Origin: Euphorbia lathyris
Lineage: Eukaryota; Streptophyta; Magnoliopsida; Malpighiales; Euphorbiaceae
Direction of reading: 5' to 3'
Assembly (NCBI RefSeq): GCF_963576675.1
Contig: NC_088916.1
Location: forward strand, 75,843,501-75,907,500
Length of the DNA stretch: 64,000 nucleotides
In this document: positions 35,651 to 47,780 of the stretch, piece by piece
Layout: each line of letters opens with the position of its first letter
Numbering within the stretch: the stretch's first letter is position 1
Position numbers and translations under genes: made by a program
The notes under the pieces: model-generated
What the model was told of the DNA's origin: nothing
Seen by the model: the letters and a program-made list of their open reading frames with translations, nothing else
The model's database searches: none

Positions 35651-37282
35651 TTTCAATTAAATTTATGTTGTTATATGTGCTATTGTTGATTTTGTTTGTA
35701 ATTTATACCTAACTTGTGGTTGATATTTATATTTGGTGATATAGACCTGAAACTAAGGTTGTACTCATTCTCACTTGCTTTTAATTTCCTATTAGATATG
35801 CATGCCAACTACAAATGCAAATCCTGATCTTCGTGGAATTGATCTGCAACTCTTGAAGAGCTAAAGTTTCTCCTATCCATTTTGTAATGAATTTTGTGGA
35901 TTATTCACTTTTTCTTATAATATGTTTTTCAAAATAGAAGGACTAAACAATATGTTAAGTAAAAAATATGAGACTAATAAATTATAATGAGACTAATAAA
36001 TTATTTACCTTCGAATTTGAAAACTTCCAATCCTATTTTCCTTTGTAGGAGATATTAGTACTGCTGACTTATATTTTGATGTTAAAATTGAATATTGAAT
36101 AGGTAAATAATTGCATATACCATGTTGGAAGCTATAAACATCTTCAAAATTCATATCAATTTATTATCCCTTTAACTCCTTCAACAACTACCAATACCAA
36201 GTCCCAAATGTACATTCTATAACAACGAAAATGAAAAGGATTCCTAAGTAAACATATAAACTTGAATGTATAAGTTGAGAGTCTACAAAAAAAAAAAATT
36301 AAAAAAATAAACAACTTATATTATTAAAACCATTAACCTTTAAAGTTAATTATTTATTATAAAATAAATATAATTTCAAAAGTTTAAAAGGAAAAAAGTT
36401 AAAATATATAATTATATTTAAAATATAATTTTTATTTAAGTTTTAATAATATAAAATATCTATTATATTTAATTACGTTTAAATATGGAATAATATTAGT
36501 ACATTTTCAATTTATATTTTCATTAATTTTTTTATATATTCAATAATCCTTTTATATAAATAGATATATTATGTTAAGAAATATAAAAAATTTCGTGCAT
36601 TGCATGGGCTTGAAGCTAGTTATAGATATAAGTATTATTATTATGATAAAGTCAGATTATATGTTGATGCAAATCATTGATTCAGATTATTTGAAGTTTA
36701 AGAAAAATATAATATCATACATATTAGCGGTTTAAAAGTGATATTTTTGAAGTCTGTAGAACTTGGAGATATGTGAAATATATTTGATATATATGCAATG
36801 GATGGAATCAATTGTGATTTAAATCTATTAAACTGAGATTTGGTTTAATGATAGGAAGATATGAATATTAAGTATATCATATGATATAAAATTGAATATA
36901 TGATATTTGAAGTTTTATTGTGGATTTATGGGTGATGGAATTGACTAGGTTGAAGTTTAGAGTTACTAATGGTTATATTTAAATGATTGTTACAAAGATG
37001 TCGATATTGATAAATGATGACGTTAATGGAATAAAACATTAGAATTTGTGGTCTTATGATGATTATGAGGAATCTTGATAATTTGAAATAATTTTGTGAT
37101 CTTGGAGATTATTTGAGGAAGAAACATTAGATTAGAGAACGTGAATTTCGAGGACGAAATTTCTTAAGGTGGGGAGAATTGTCACGTCCGTGTCTAAATT
37201 TCTAGAATTTATACCTTGATAGTATTATATATTATAATTATTGGGTGTGTGATTTTTATTTGATGCTATGGGAAAACTTTGG

Positions 37283-39229
37283 TAGCGAAGGAAGTTCTAG
37301 GGGAATCTAAAGGTAGAATGCCACCGGGTAAGGACACATCTTGGTGGACAGAAGAAGTACAACAAGCAGTAAAGAGTAAGCGAGAATCCTATAAAATATT
37401 GGGGAAATGTAGGAGTGACGAGAACTACAAAAAATACAAAGAGGCTAAAAGGGAAGTAAAGAAGGTCATACGAGATGCTAGAGCAAAGGTGAATCGGGAT
37501 CTGTATACCAGATTGGATAGGAAAAAAGGGGAAAGAGACATATATAGAATTGCTCAGATGAGAGATAGGAAGACGCAAGATCTCGGAAAAGTTAAATGTG
37601 TGAAGGATGTGGACCAGCAAGTCCTAGTTGGAGATAAGGATATCAAGGAACGATGGAGGTCCTATTTTGATGACTTATTTAATGGAGATCGCAGACAAGA
37701 TGTGGGAGATATAAGTATCCATCACGATATGATAAATCATGAATGCCTGCGGAGAATTCAAAAAGGTGAAGTCAAAATTTGCATTAAGTAAGATGAAGTT
37801 GAAGAAAGCAGTAGGACCTGATGGAATCCCTATTGAGATTTGGAGATGTTTGGGAGAAAGAGGAATCGAATGGTTGACGACGTTCTTCAACAAAATTTGG
37901 AGAAACAATAAGATGCCATCAGAATGGAGGAAAAGTATCTTAATCCCTTTGTATAAGAACAAAGGCGATGTCCAAGATTGTGCCAACTATCGGGGAATCA
38001 AATTAATGAGTCACACTATGAAACTTTGGGAGCGAGTGATCGAACAAAGGCTAAGGAGGATGGTGAAGATCTCGAAAAACCAGTTTGGCTTTATACCGGG
38101 AAGATCAACTATGGAAGCCATCCATCTAATGAGACAATTAATGGAGCACTATCGAAATAAGAAGAAAGACTTGCATATGGTTTTCATTGACTTGGAGAAA
38201 GCATATGATAAGGTACCAAGGGAAGTACTTTGGTGGGCCTTGATAAGGAAAGGCATTTCGCGGAAATATATTGACATCATAAAGAATATGTATGAGAGAG
38301 CATGCACGAGTGTACGTACTAGTGTTGGGAAGACTGAAGAGTTTCTTATTACGATTGGAGTGCATCAAGGTTCAGCACTAAGCCCATTTCTTTTTGCCAT
38401 CGTTATGGATGAACTAACAAGTTCACTTCAAGAGGGTATACCATGGTGCATGATGTTTGCAGATGATATTGTGTTGGTTGATGAGACGAAAGAAGGAGTG
38501 GAGAGGAAGTTGGAACTATGGAGACAAACTCTAGAATCTAGAGGCTTTAAGTTGAGCCGAAGTAAGACAGAATATTTGGAGTGTAAGTTTAGCGGCCATA
38601 GGAGTAGGGAGGCAGGGACAATCACCCTAGATGGGAGAGTTGTTCAGGCCTCGGATTGCTTCCGGTATTTAGGATCTATTATCCAAACGGATGGAGAAGT
38701 AGATGGAGATGTTGCTCATAGGATTAAAGCTGGTTGTTCGAGGTGGAAGAGTGCTACGGGTTTCCTTTGTGACCCCGGCATGCCTAATAGATTGAAGGGG
38801 AAATTCTACCGGACGGCAATTAGACCAGCATTGTTATATGGTACGGAGTGTTGGGCAGTGAAACACTGCCACATCCATAAGATGTCGGTGGCGGAGATGC
38901 GTATGTTGAGATGGATGTGTGGTCATACGAGAAAGGATCAGGTGAGTAATGAAATAATTAGGACAAAAGTAGGGGTCACATCTATTGAGAATAAAATGAG
39001 AGAAAACCGACTAAGGTGGTTTGGCCATGTGAGACGTAGAGCGCTTGATGCGCCGGTTAGGAGAACCGAAGAGTGGCAAAGGGATGTAGTGGTGAGGGGT
39101 AGGGGAAGACCTAAGCAAACTTGGAGGAGGGTGATCGAGAGTGATATGAGTTTACTAGGAATTGAGGAAAATATGGTAGTGGATAGGACGGAGTGGAGGG
39201 AGCGAATTTGTGTTGCTGACACGACTTGA
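37283..39229 (+). pseudogene. LINE reverse transcriptase ORF, frameshifted
   Basis: Frame 1 (to 37791) encodes the linker between endonuclease and RT (WWTEEVQQAVKSKR, RWRSYFDDLFNGD). Frame 2 (from about 37739 to 39229) carries RT: KKAVGPDGIPIEIW, YRGIKLMSHTMKLWE, FGFIPGRSTMEAI, FIDLEKAYDKVPRE, HQGSALSPFLFA and the catalytic FADDIVLVDE, then the C-terminal ECWAVK and RLRWFGHVRRR region. One small indel around 37740-37790 separates the two frames, so no full protein can be made. The RT half is otherwise open for nearly 500 codons. Confidence 0.92.
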
Positions 39230-39310
39230 TTTCACGGTTTTATATGATGGTTCATGTTAGCCGACCCCGAATCATTTCGGGACTAAGGCTTTGTTGTTGT
39301 TGTTGTTGTT
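37283..39310 (+). mobile_element. 5'-truncated RTE-type LINE
   Basis: Flanked by a perfect 19-bp target duplication TGCTATGGGAAAACTTTGG (37264-37282 and 39311-39329); the uninterrupted site survives in the 5' LTR. The 3' end is gggactaaggct followed by (TTG)n, the tail type of plant RTE elements. 2028 bp, 5'-truncated so that the endonuclease is missing. Confidence 0.95.
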
Positions 39311-39761
39311 TGCTATGGGAAAACTTTGGAGTTAATTTGATGGTTTTAAGTGTAAATTAAAAGTTTAAGGTAATTTTAAAAAGATTATATAAAGATGGAG
39401 GATCAAACTGGATATTTTCTAGATTTGAATATATATATCCAAACGAATTAGCTGATGATCATTATCTTACTTTTCTTTTTTTTCTTTTTCTTTTCATTCT
39501 CTGCCTCTTCGTCTTCTTCGTCGTTCCTGAACCGTTTCTCCACCGTTTCTTTGATTTACGGAGATTCGACCGTCCAAATCACTCAAAATTTAAAATATAG
39601 CATCCTTATGCATAGATCTAAGTCCTAACCGAAGAGTTTTTGAGTTTCGACAGTGTTTGGAGGGAAACGCCTTAGACAAAATTTAGAGGAGAATTGAACG
39701 GGTGTGTTTTCTTCAATTAGTAGTAAGGTAAGTAACTATCAACTATATTTTAAGTTTGATG

Positions 39762-39795
<34 letters not shown>

Positions 39796-40785
39796 ATCAA
39801 AGAATTTTCAGAAAGTGATATTTTAAGGTTATGCAGGAATTTTATAAATTGAGATTTTTCACGATTTTGTTTTTTATTGTGAAATTATGGTTCAAATGAA
39901 GCTATTGACTATGCTTCTATGTGAATTTCAGATTTACTTGATTATGTTGATTTAAGGCTTGATTTGGTTGATTTACATATATACATATATATTTTTGGTT
40001 TCAATGTATATATATATATATATATATATTGAATAAAATGAATTTGATGATTTTTTACGAATTGTTTGGATTGAGAAATCTGTTGCGGTTATTGTTGTTA
40101 TTATTTTGGATTGAAGTCCAAATATGATTGTTATGAGTTGTGATATTTTGAAAGATAAAATGGTTTTGTCCATCTAGGATTGTCCGGGGTAGGAGTTGTA
40201 AGTTGTAAGACCATATCTAATGGCGGTATGGCCAGAGTGCACGGCTGGTAGTCCTAACTGTTAGTCAAGGAATGAGATATAAATGAGATATCTCGATATT
40301 GTTATGATTGATGTTATGATCTACACGGGTGGAATTCGAAGATGGATACACATACACAAATTTTATTTTATGAACTTAAGTTTTGAGAATATTGTATAAG
40401 GTTTTGATGCCTATCTTATAAGCTTAAGTTTTGAGTATATTTTATAAGGTTTTGATTAAATCCCTTTATAAACGTATATATGTAGCTATGTTAAATAAAG
40501 TTAGTTTTTATGGCTGATAGTTTCTTACTGAGATTTTTGTCTCACGTTTTTAAATGTTATAATGTTTTTAGGTGAGAAAGTACAGGATATAGAGAAGGTT
40601 ACCGACCGCTTAGGCGAGATTTGGAAGTTGGCTGATTATTGTTAGAATTATGGTTAGAACCTTAGTATTTCAATTGTAATATAATGATATTTGGATAAAC
40701 TGGAGACTCCTAAGTATTGATTATGATCTTTCTATTTCACGCCCGATGCCGATTGAGGTCGTTTAGGGTCGGGTGTGACAGATCG

Positions 40786-41215
40786 AGTTTATTCAATAAA
40801 GAAAGCAAACAAAGTAAACGAGAGGCTTATCTTCAGATAAAAAGTAAAAAAAAAAAAAAAAAAAAAACCTAGTGAAAAATTTTGAAAGTTTTCTTGACGA
40901 ATTGGGTTTCCTCCTCGTTGCTTTTTTTGGTACTCATTTCAATTTTATTGTTAATAATAATGTTCGCCCATTGCATTGCATCATGCTATGGTTTGGGTCC
41001 TATCTCTTGAGCTATAAAATGTTATTCTAAAAATTGATACCAGGGTTGTTGTTGATTGTTTTCACTCTTTGAAAGTCGATTGTCTAATGGTAAATGATCA
41101 AATTAATTTGGTTATTAAAGTTCATGTAAACACCACTGCTTACACCTTTACCTACTTAGTGTAGCTAACATATATGAGTTGTAGCAATAACTCAAATTAC
41201 AAATGGTATATTTAT
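40786..41215. other. Intergenic with long poly-A
   Basis: An A run of more than 20 bases at about 40846-40867; otherwise AT-rich and without a recognisable feature. Confidence 0.6.
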
Positions 41216-41600
41216 ATATTGAGTGCCTCTTTCATTAACTGAGCTTTGGAATTTGTATTTCATTCTTCGCTTAGCTTGGGAGAAAAGGTATCGGACAGTG
41301 GTGGTTGAGCTTAACTCTCAATTAGTTCTTTGTTTCATTACATGTTTAATTGAGATTCATCATCCTTTTTTTTTCTTTTGTTCGTTCTCAGATTTAAGAC
41401 TTTATGTGACAATGATAGGGATATTCTTTTTGTTCGTATTTATCGGAAATGTAATAAGACTATTGACTAGTTGGTAAATTTTGCAAGTTCTTAGCCCTTG
41501 GGCTACCATGAGTTTATTAGTGTACCTCCTACAGTCCTTCAGAATATTCTTTCGAATGATTGTTGTGGTTCTACCCTCAACATAATTATTTATAGATTTT
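41216..41600 (+). pseudogene. L1-type LINE RNase H fragment, plus strand
   Basis: Reads LTELWNLYFILRLAWEKRYR then VVVELNSQLVLCFI, and after frame changes LGYHEFISVPPTVLQNILS then NDCCGS. These are the middle and the very end of a plant L1 RNase H domain ('AELWxLYxGLxLAWEKGYR'). Stops and frame changes at 41476-41498 show it is dead. Confidence 0.68.
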
Positions 41601-41739
41601 TTTTAATTTTCTTTGTTTTTTCGGCTTTAAATGATATGTCATGTCAAATATCATTTAAAATCGGTTTAATACATATTTTATTTTCCATATTTGACCCAAA
41701 ACTTCAAATTCCCCCAAATTTCCAAAAGCTCTAAACGAT

Positions 41740-41955
41740 CTCATATTATTGTCTAATTGCATTCAATAATTCTCTTATTTCTCAATAGAATTGTTGGATG
41801 TAGAAATTGGGACACACGTTCCGCCACGTGTCAAACTGTTCGCACATGTTAAAAAAGAAAATGTCAAATAGATAAATAATTAGTAACTTTTGAAAGTTTA
41901 TCGGACAGTTGAAGTTTTTGGTTATTAAATACAATTGGATAAGAATAGGAAGTAC
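41740..41955 (+). repeat. MITE-like dispersed repeat, copy 2
   Basis: Inverted counterpart of 3640-3860 (shared blocks ttctcaatagaatt, gttggatgtagaaa, ccgccacgtgtcaaa, ataaataattag). The ends carry opposed versions of caattg(c/g)attcaat. Confidence 0.6.
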
Positions 41956-42672
41956 TTGAAAACACGGGGGACACTTGAAGTTTTAGTCCAAGTACAAAGA
42001 ACAACAAATGTATTAAGCCGCCGAAAGACTAAAGCCCAATTTGGTCCCTCTGGTACCAAAATTTTATCATTTGCCTCTGTAGTATTATTTGGTAACATTT
42101 TCCCTATGAGGTATTTCCATAGGTGACATTTGATCCATTTTGAATGAAAATTTATCCGATTTGTTAAATTTTCCGCATGACACAATTTTTAACACGTGAC
42201 ATATAAATGTGCCAATTATTTAAAAAAAACATATGAACTTAATACGTAAATAAAGAGGAATTGATTTTTTTTTTATTTATCCATATATAAAGTTTATATG
42301 AAAAAAAATTAAAACAATTATCATGTATACATATTACGTGTTAAAAATTAGGTCATATAAAAAAATTAACAAATCGAATAATTTCTTTATCTAAAATGTG
42401 TTAAATATCACCTATACAAATACTATGGAAAGTAAATAGTACCAAATAATAGTATACGAGACCAATGATAAAATTTTAATATCACCGAACCGAAGTTAAA
42501 TAAGCCTTTAACATCGGACTTCAAATTGATGTCAGATTTGGATTGTTTGATATGATAGGGCCTATGGAATAGAATCTCAAGGCCCAATAGACTCTTCACT
42601 TGGGCCTATGCTACCTTTCAAGCACTGACTTTTTATTTGGGCTTTCTATCCAGCACCCTCTTCCGGAAAATA

Positions 42673-42978
42673 GGGTCAAATACATGAATATCATAATTAA
42701 GTATAAAATTATAATTAAGTCATATCACCAAACTTAATTCTTAATATGTTATTTTTCTTTAATATATTATGATTTTCATCGTAATTTAAAAAATCTAAAC
42801 TCCAATTCATAAATCATAAACCTTATAAAATATATTTTAAACTTCTAATTTATAAATGCTAATCCTTAAAATATATTAAAAGTACCGATTTTACTAGTTT
42901 GACATAATTCAAAAATTATGACCTGACATAGTTGTAAATAGTTTTCAAAACATGAATATCTGTGTAAATTTCCCTTTT
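42673..42978 (+). repeat. Unnamed ~300-bp dispersed repeat, copy A
   Basis: Direct repeat of 43346-43640. Shared blocks include gggtcaaatacat, taagtcatatcaccaaactt, aatccttaaaatatatta, tttgacataattcaaaa and gacatagttgtaaatagttt. No ORF, no family recognised. Confidence 0.8.
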
Positions 42979-43345
42979 CCATATTAGTTCTAGCTCAACA
43001 TTTGTACTTTATCCCTAAGTATAAAAAAAACCACTTTAAAAGAAGTATTAATTTAGACTTAACATATAAAATAGCGTTATTTTAGTTTTAAAGTTTGTGA
43101 AATAATATCAATTTGATATTGAGTAACATAATTTAGCTAAAATAATATTATTTTATATGTTGAGATTAAATTGATCCTTCTTCAAAAATCTTGAAACTAT
43201 TTTAATACATTATACTTATGGAACGGTCCGATTTCTATAAATCAAATAAGTAATATTTATATATAATATATATATTCCATAGGCCCATAAAAGTATATAA
43301 GCAAACATAAAAGACCCATAAAATTACTAGAGTAGAATAATATTT

Positions 43346-43640
43346 GGGTCAAATACATAAATATTACAAAATTACAACTAAGTCATATCACCAAACTTAA
43401 TTTTTACTATATTATTATTCTCTATATATTATGATTTTACACTATAATTTAAAAAATCTAGACTCTAATTCATAAATCATAAAGCTTAGAAAATATGTTC
43501 TAGACTTGTAATTTATAAATTCTAATCCTTAAAATATATTAAAAGTACTGATTTTACTAATTTGACATAATTCAAAATTATGACTTGACATAGTTGTAAA
43601 TAGTTTTTAGAAAATGAATTTCTGTATAATTTTTCCATAA
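43346..43640 (+). repeat. Unnamed ~300-bp dispersed repeat, copy B
   Basis: Same orientation as copy A, 370 bp downstream, with roughly 15-20% visible differences plus small indels. Both copies begin with 'gggtcaaatacat' and end near 'tgaat(a/t)tctgt'. Confidence 0.8.
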
Positions 43641-43959
43641 TATTTTCCACAGCCCAAAGAAAAGTGTTACCCTTACAAAGAGGATAAGGTTCATTTACTC
43701 ATATTCTCTCTCTACTTTTCCTATTCTTATATACTTTTTTTTTTTTACTTATAAGACATAACTAACTTAACCATCGAAGTCGATCGTCACGATCCAGATC
43801 TGGCAAATAGGAAAAGAACACACGTTGTAATGATTCGGTCTAAAGTGAATGGTGTTGGAATCGAAAGCATGAGTAAGAGATAATGATAATGAAGGAATAA
43901 ACATAATTTTATATCAGAAATAAAGAGAGATAGTGATTGAGGGTTATTGGTAAGGTGAA

Positions 43960-44430
43960 TTTCAAATACATATAGATTCATTTTAAAGATGTCAGCCCCA
44001 ATATGTTGGATTCGAGCCAAATCAGATAATATTCACATGGTAATGGACCAGATTAATACAATTGGTATCATAAACAACTCTCCATGTACGATTGTTGGTT
44101 TAGGGACGAACCAGATGGAAACTTGAGGCCTGAACAACCAGGTCCATTGTAGGTGGAACCGTGGTAGAAGGAGTAATAGGCGGCTTTAAGGGAGGACAAT
44201 GGGGTATGAATGAACTGAATCATACATAAGAAGAACAAAGAGGGAGTGACTAAGCCTTATTAAGAATACGGTTTTTAGTATGTGTAGATGCATTTTAAAG
44301 TTGTGGGGTCCAAGATGTTGAATTAATACCAAAGTAGATAATTTTTACATGTTATTGGACCAAACTATTATAATTGGTATCAAAGCAGACTCTTCATATA
44401 CGATTTTTTGTTCCGAAACAAACCAAACGA
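43960..44430 (+). repeat. Two decayed LTR-end/primer-binding-site segments
   Basis: Around 43975-44110 and 44285-44425 the same order recurs: cattttaaag, a gttg(g/a)att block, an acatg block before ttattggacca or taatggacca, then ttggtatcataaac (44062) or ttggtatcaaagcagactc (44374). The last motif resembles an initiator-Met-tRNA primer site (TGGTATCAGAGC) directly after an LTR. The copies are too degraded to bound the elements. Confidence 0.5.
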
Positions 44431-44656
44431 AAGTTGGTGGACTTGCAACAGTCTGGTTTAAAGCAGATGGTAACCAGGTAGAAAGCCTAAACGAAACATA
44501 CCTAAAGAATGCGAATAGAGTAAGAACCAAAATAGAAAAATAAAATTTACTTTCTTTGATATATTTAAAACAATTACGAATTCATGTTTGACTTTTTTTT
44601 TTTTTTTTTGATAAATTGGTGTAATATATATATATACCTTGTTACATGAACATGGT

Positions 44657-45310
44657 TAGGGCTGTAAATGAGCAGAGCCGCTCATGAGCGGCTCGGTGAT
44701 CGGCTCGATAAAAGCTCGGCTCGATTTGTAAACGAGCCGCTCGTGAATACGATTTACTGGCTCGGTTCATAAACGAGCTGAGCTTGAACAGGCCAAAGCT
44801 CGGCTCGAAAGCTCGCGAGCAGGCTCGATTAGAACACTTATGAACAAATTTTAGTTTTGTAGAAAACTATATAGTTTTGTGTTAGTTCACAAATATCTAA
44901 ACTTAATATTATTTTATTTGCTATTACATGAGTTCCTTCACAAACATAATGAGTAATAGACGGACTATTTGTAAGCATCTTATTTATTTATTCACGAATT
45001 TGCTTGTTAGCTTGTTTATGTACACAATTAAATAGTTATTTGTGAGCAAACTTCACAAATATAATTAACGATTTACTCACAAACAACTTATTGTTAGATA
45101 ATTTTCTTAATGAACAAAGTCCAAAAAGGATTTTGAGCTCGAAACAAGTTTGAAGCTCGGCTCAAGCTCGTTGAGCAAGTCAAAGCTCGGCTCGGGCTCG
45201 ACTCGTTACTTTTATAGCAAGCTCGGCTCGGGCTCGAGCTCGTTAATTTTATAGCGAGCAGAGCTTGAACAGGCCAAAGATCGGCTCGGCTCGGCTTGTT
45301 TACAGCCCTA
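44657..45310. mobile_element. Non-autonomous hAT element with GGCTCG-rich ends
   Basis: TIRs tagggctgtaaatgagc and gcttgtttacagcccta. Exact 8-bp TSD aacatggt at 44649-44656 and 45311-45318. Subterminal regions are dense with cggctcg/cgagccg repeats in both orientations (44680-44830, 45140-45300) while the middle is AT-rich. 654 bp, no transposase. The 8-bp TSD places it in the hAT superfamily. Confidence 0.92.
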
Positions 45311-45336
45311 AACATGGTCACGTGCTCAAACTATAA

Positions 45337-45825
45337 TGTTGATCGTGTTTGAGCCTATTTTTGCAGGTTAGATGGCACCGAAGTCCGATAAACCTGTTTC
45401 GATGTCCAAGTCAATTTATGAATTAGGACCGAATGAAATAGCATGGAGTAGTTTATTGATAGTGATTAATGTACTGAATCTTGTGCATATACCTATGTAT
45501 TTATAGTGAATGTTTAGGTTTAAGGTTGTCAACTTTTTTGGAATCCTTACGGAGTTAGGATTCATGATCCCTTAAGGAGTCCGAGCCCTAGGAGGAATTC
45601 TTTGTCTCGTAGGATTCTAGAAGATTCTTTTATGCGTTGAGGTTAAAGGCTCGGGCGTTGTGATGTGTCGCCGTTCGTTGGGTTTGGGCCTTATTGATTG
45701 TTTCAGACTTATTGAAGTGAGATTGAGGCCATCTTGGACGCGTTTGGGCTCCTATCATTATTTAGGCCCGAGCCACAATAAGAATAGTGATGACATCACG
45801 TACGTGATATCATTTAGTTTGATAT

Positions 45826-45830
<5 letters not shown>
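45337..45830 (-). repeat. Probable solo LTR
   Basis: Termini TGTTGATC...GATATCAACA (inverted TGTTGAT), 494 bp, related to 8435-8885 and, through a 'gatgtccaagtcaattta' block, to gypsy-type LTR ends elsewhere in the window. The flanking pentamers (tataa, aatat) do not match, perhaps because the right side opens into (TA)n. Confidence 0.6.
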
Positions 45831-45860
<30 letters not shown>

Positions 45861-45863
<3 letters not shown>

Positions 45864-47780
45864 GAGATCAAGTGTGACAGATGTCTTATGGTGTGACAAT
45901 GACCAATTTTGTAATTAACCAAAAAAATGTGGCAAATTTGTAAATAAAGAGAAAGATAAAATTGTTTTATTTTTTTCATTTTAAGATCCCAGAAGCTCGG
46001 GTAAAAAAAATTCTGGTGAATGGAATCCGACGATCTATTTTTTCGTGAGAAATAAATATCCAGAAAATTCTCAAAAAATTTCAGAAAATGTAAAATATTA
46101 TTCTGAGAAACTTTAATTCTTGACTCAAAATGTGATTCCTTACGGTTGAGTCCCAAATCAACGGAATCTGACGGTTAGATTGGCGTTTTCCGATAAATAA
46201 ACCCGAAATACCCATAAAATTCTCAAACAATTCCAGAAAATGTAAAACATTATTTGGAGAAACTTTAATTCTTGAGTCGAAGTAGGATTTCTTACGGTTT
46301 AGTCCCAATAAAACTTTTTCCTTATTTTTATCCATTTTACATCCTTCAATAATTTATTGAGTCAAAACCGTAAGAAATCCCGCTTCGATCCAAGAATTAT
46401 AGTTTATTAGAATAATGTTTTATATTTTCTGAAATTTTTTGAGAATTTTATGGGCACCATTTTTTTCGCCAGAAAACGTCCACCCGGATTCCGTTCACCG
46501 AAATTTTTTTTACTTGAACTTCATGGAGCTTAAAATGACCGTCTAATTTAGACGAGTTTAATAGTATAAAATTTTTCGAAAAACGATATTAGAAATATCG
46601 GAAAAATGTATTTTAAAGAAAAGAAATAAAACATTTTTCTGTTGGAACAATATAAGTATTATGTTGGAACAAATGGTACACTGATTTGGAACAATGTAAG
46701 TAGAATAAAAAACGTGCCTAGAAAATTATCAAAAAAATTCTAAAACATGTAAAACATAATTTTAAGAAACTTTAATTCTTGGCTCAAAGCGAGATTCTTT
46801 ATAGTTTTGACCCAATAAATTGTTGAAGCATGTAAAATGGATAAAATTAAGAAACAAGTTTTATTGGAATTAAACCGTAAGAAATCCCACTTCGACCCAA
46901 GAATTAAAATTTCTTAGAATAATGTTTTACATTTTCTGGAATTTTGTGGGCACTTTTTTTCTCGCCAGAAAACGCCCACCCGGATTCCGTTCACCGAAAT
47001 TTTTTTTTACTTTACTTCAGCAATCTTAAACTGGCCGTCTAATTTAGACGAGTCTAATAGTATAAAAATTTTCGAAAAACGAGGTTAGAAATGTCGAAAA
47101 AATGTATTTTAAAGAAAAGAAATAAAACAATTTTCTGTTGGAACAATATAAGTATTATGTTGGAACAAATGGTACACTGATTTGGAACAATGTAAGTAGG
47201 ACAAAAAACGTACCCAGAAAATTATCAAAAAATTCCAAAACATTTAAAACATAATTTTAAGAAACTTTAATTCTTGGCTCAAAGCGAGATTCCTTACAGT
47301 TTTGACCCAACAAATTGTTGAAACATGTAAAATGGATAAAATTAAGGAAAACGTTTTATTGGGACTAAACCGTCAGAAATCCCGCTTCGACCCAATAATT
47401 AAAGTTTCTTAGAATAATGTTTTACATTTTCTGAATTTTTTTGAGAATTTTCTGGGCACTTTGTTTCTCATCGGAAAACGTCCACCCGGATGTCGTTCAC
47501 CGGAAATTTTTTTACTTAAGCTTCAGGGATCTTAAAATGACCGTCTAATTTAAACGAGTCTAATAGTATAAAAAATTTCAAAAAACGATGTTAGAGATGT
47601 CGGGAAAATGTATTTTAAAAAAAAGAAATAAAACAATTTTCTCTATCATCTCTTTCATTTTATTTACAAATTTACCATCTTGCCCTTTTTAATTATCATC
47701 AAAACTACGTAGTTTTGTTATGTCACACAATAAGCTCATTGTCACACTCTAACTCCTTGTCACACTGGAGCTCACACCTA
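45861..47780. mobile_element. Second foldback element in a (TA)n tract, with ~500-bp internal tandem units
   Basis: Flanked by (TA)n on the left and tatatata on the right. Left end agggagatcaagtgtgacag, right end its imperfect complement (cactggagctcacaccta). The left third (45960-46330) is inverted relative to the right. The right part contains about two and a half direct units of roughly 500 bp starting cgccagaaaacg(t/c)ccaccc at about 46467, 46963 and 47470. An aaaactacgtagtttt palindrome at about 47700 is shared with the element at 10330-12577. Non-coding; the open frames inside are accidental. Confidence 0.72.

Larger units (their letters stand above)
34103..36619 (+). mobile_element. 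Non-autonomous Helitron
   Basis: Starts TCTATTATATATATAAAGTG preceded by A and ends with a short hairpin (tcgtgc-att-gcatgg) followed 8 bases later by CTAG, then T. The A|T host site, 5'-TC, 3'-CTRR and the near-terminal hairpin are the defining features of Helitrons, and the wording of both ends is typical of plant families. 2517 bp with no Rep/helicase. The interior contains a foldback MITE (34632-35010) and a possible captured exon (about 35510-35650). Confidence 0.85.
31730..40780 (+). mobile_element. Degenerate Ty3/gypsy-type LTR element hosting a Helitron and a LINE
   Basis: Starts TGTCCCGTCCGTG and ends GGTCGGGTGTGACA, flanked by identical 5-bp TSD gatcg (31725-31729, 40781-40785). 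The 3' LTR is preceded by ggacgaaatttct and a purine tract aaggtggggagaat, the classical Ty3/gypsy 3' junction. The 5' LTR matches only to about 32912 and then stops, so the end of that LTR, the primer site and most of gag-pol are lost. The residual internal DNA (32913-34102, 36620-37179) is AT-rich with no pol domain I can recognise. Confidence 0.85.
37180..40780 (+). repeat. 3' LTR, split by a LINE
   Basis: LTR parts 37180-37282 and 39330-40780 are continuous in the 5' LTR. Total LTR length about 1.55 kb without the insert. It contains (TA)n tracts at 39767-39794 and 40007-40030. Confidence 0.88.

Noticed and set aside
45758..46335. Overlapping 84-132 codon minus-strand ORFs
   Set aside because: They lie across a (TA)n tract and the foldback element; the repeated LNRKxSxFxSRIKVS peptides mirror internal DNA repeats.
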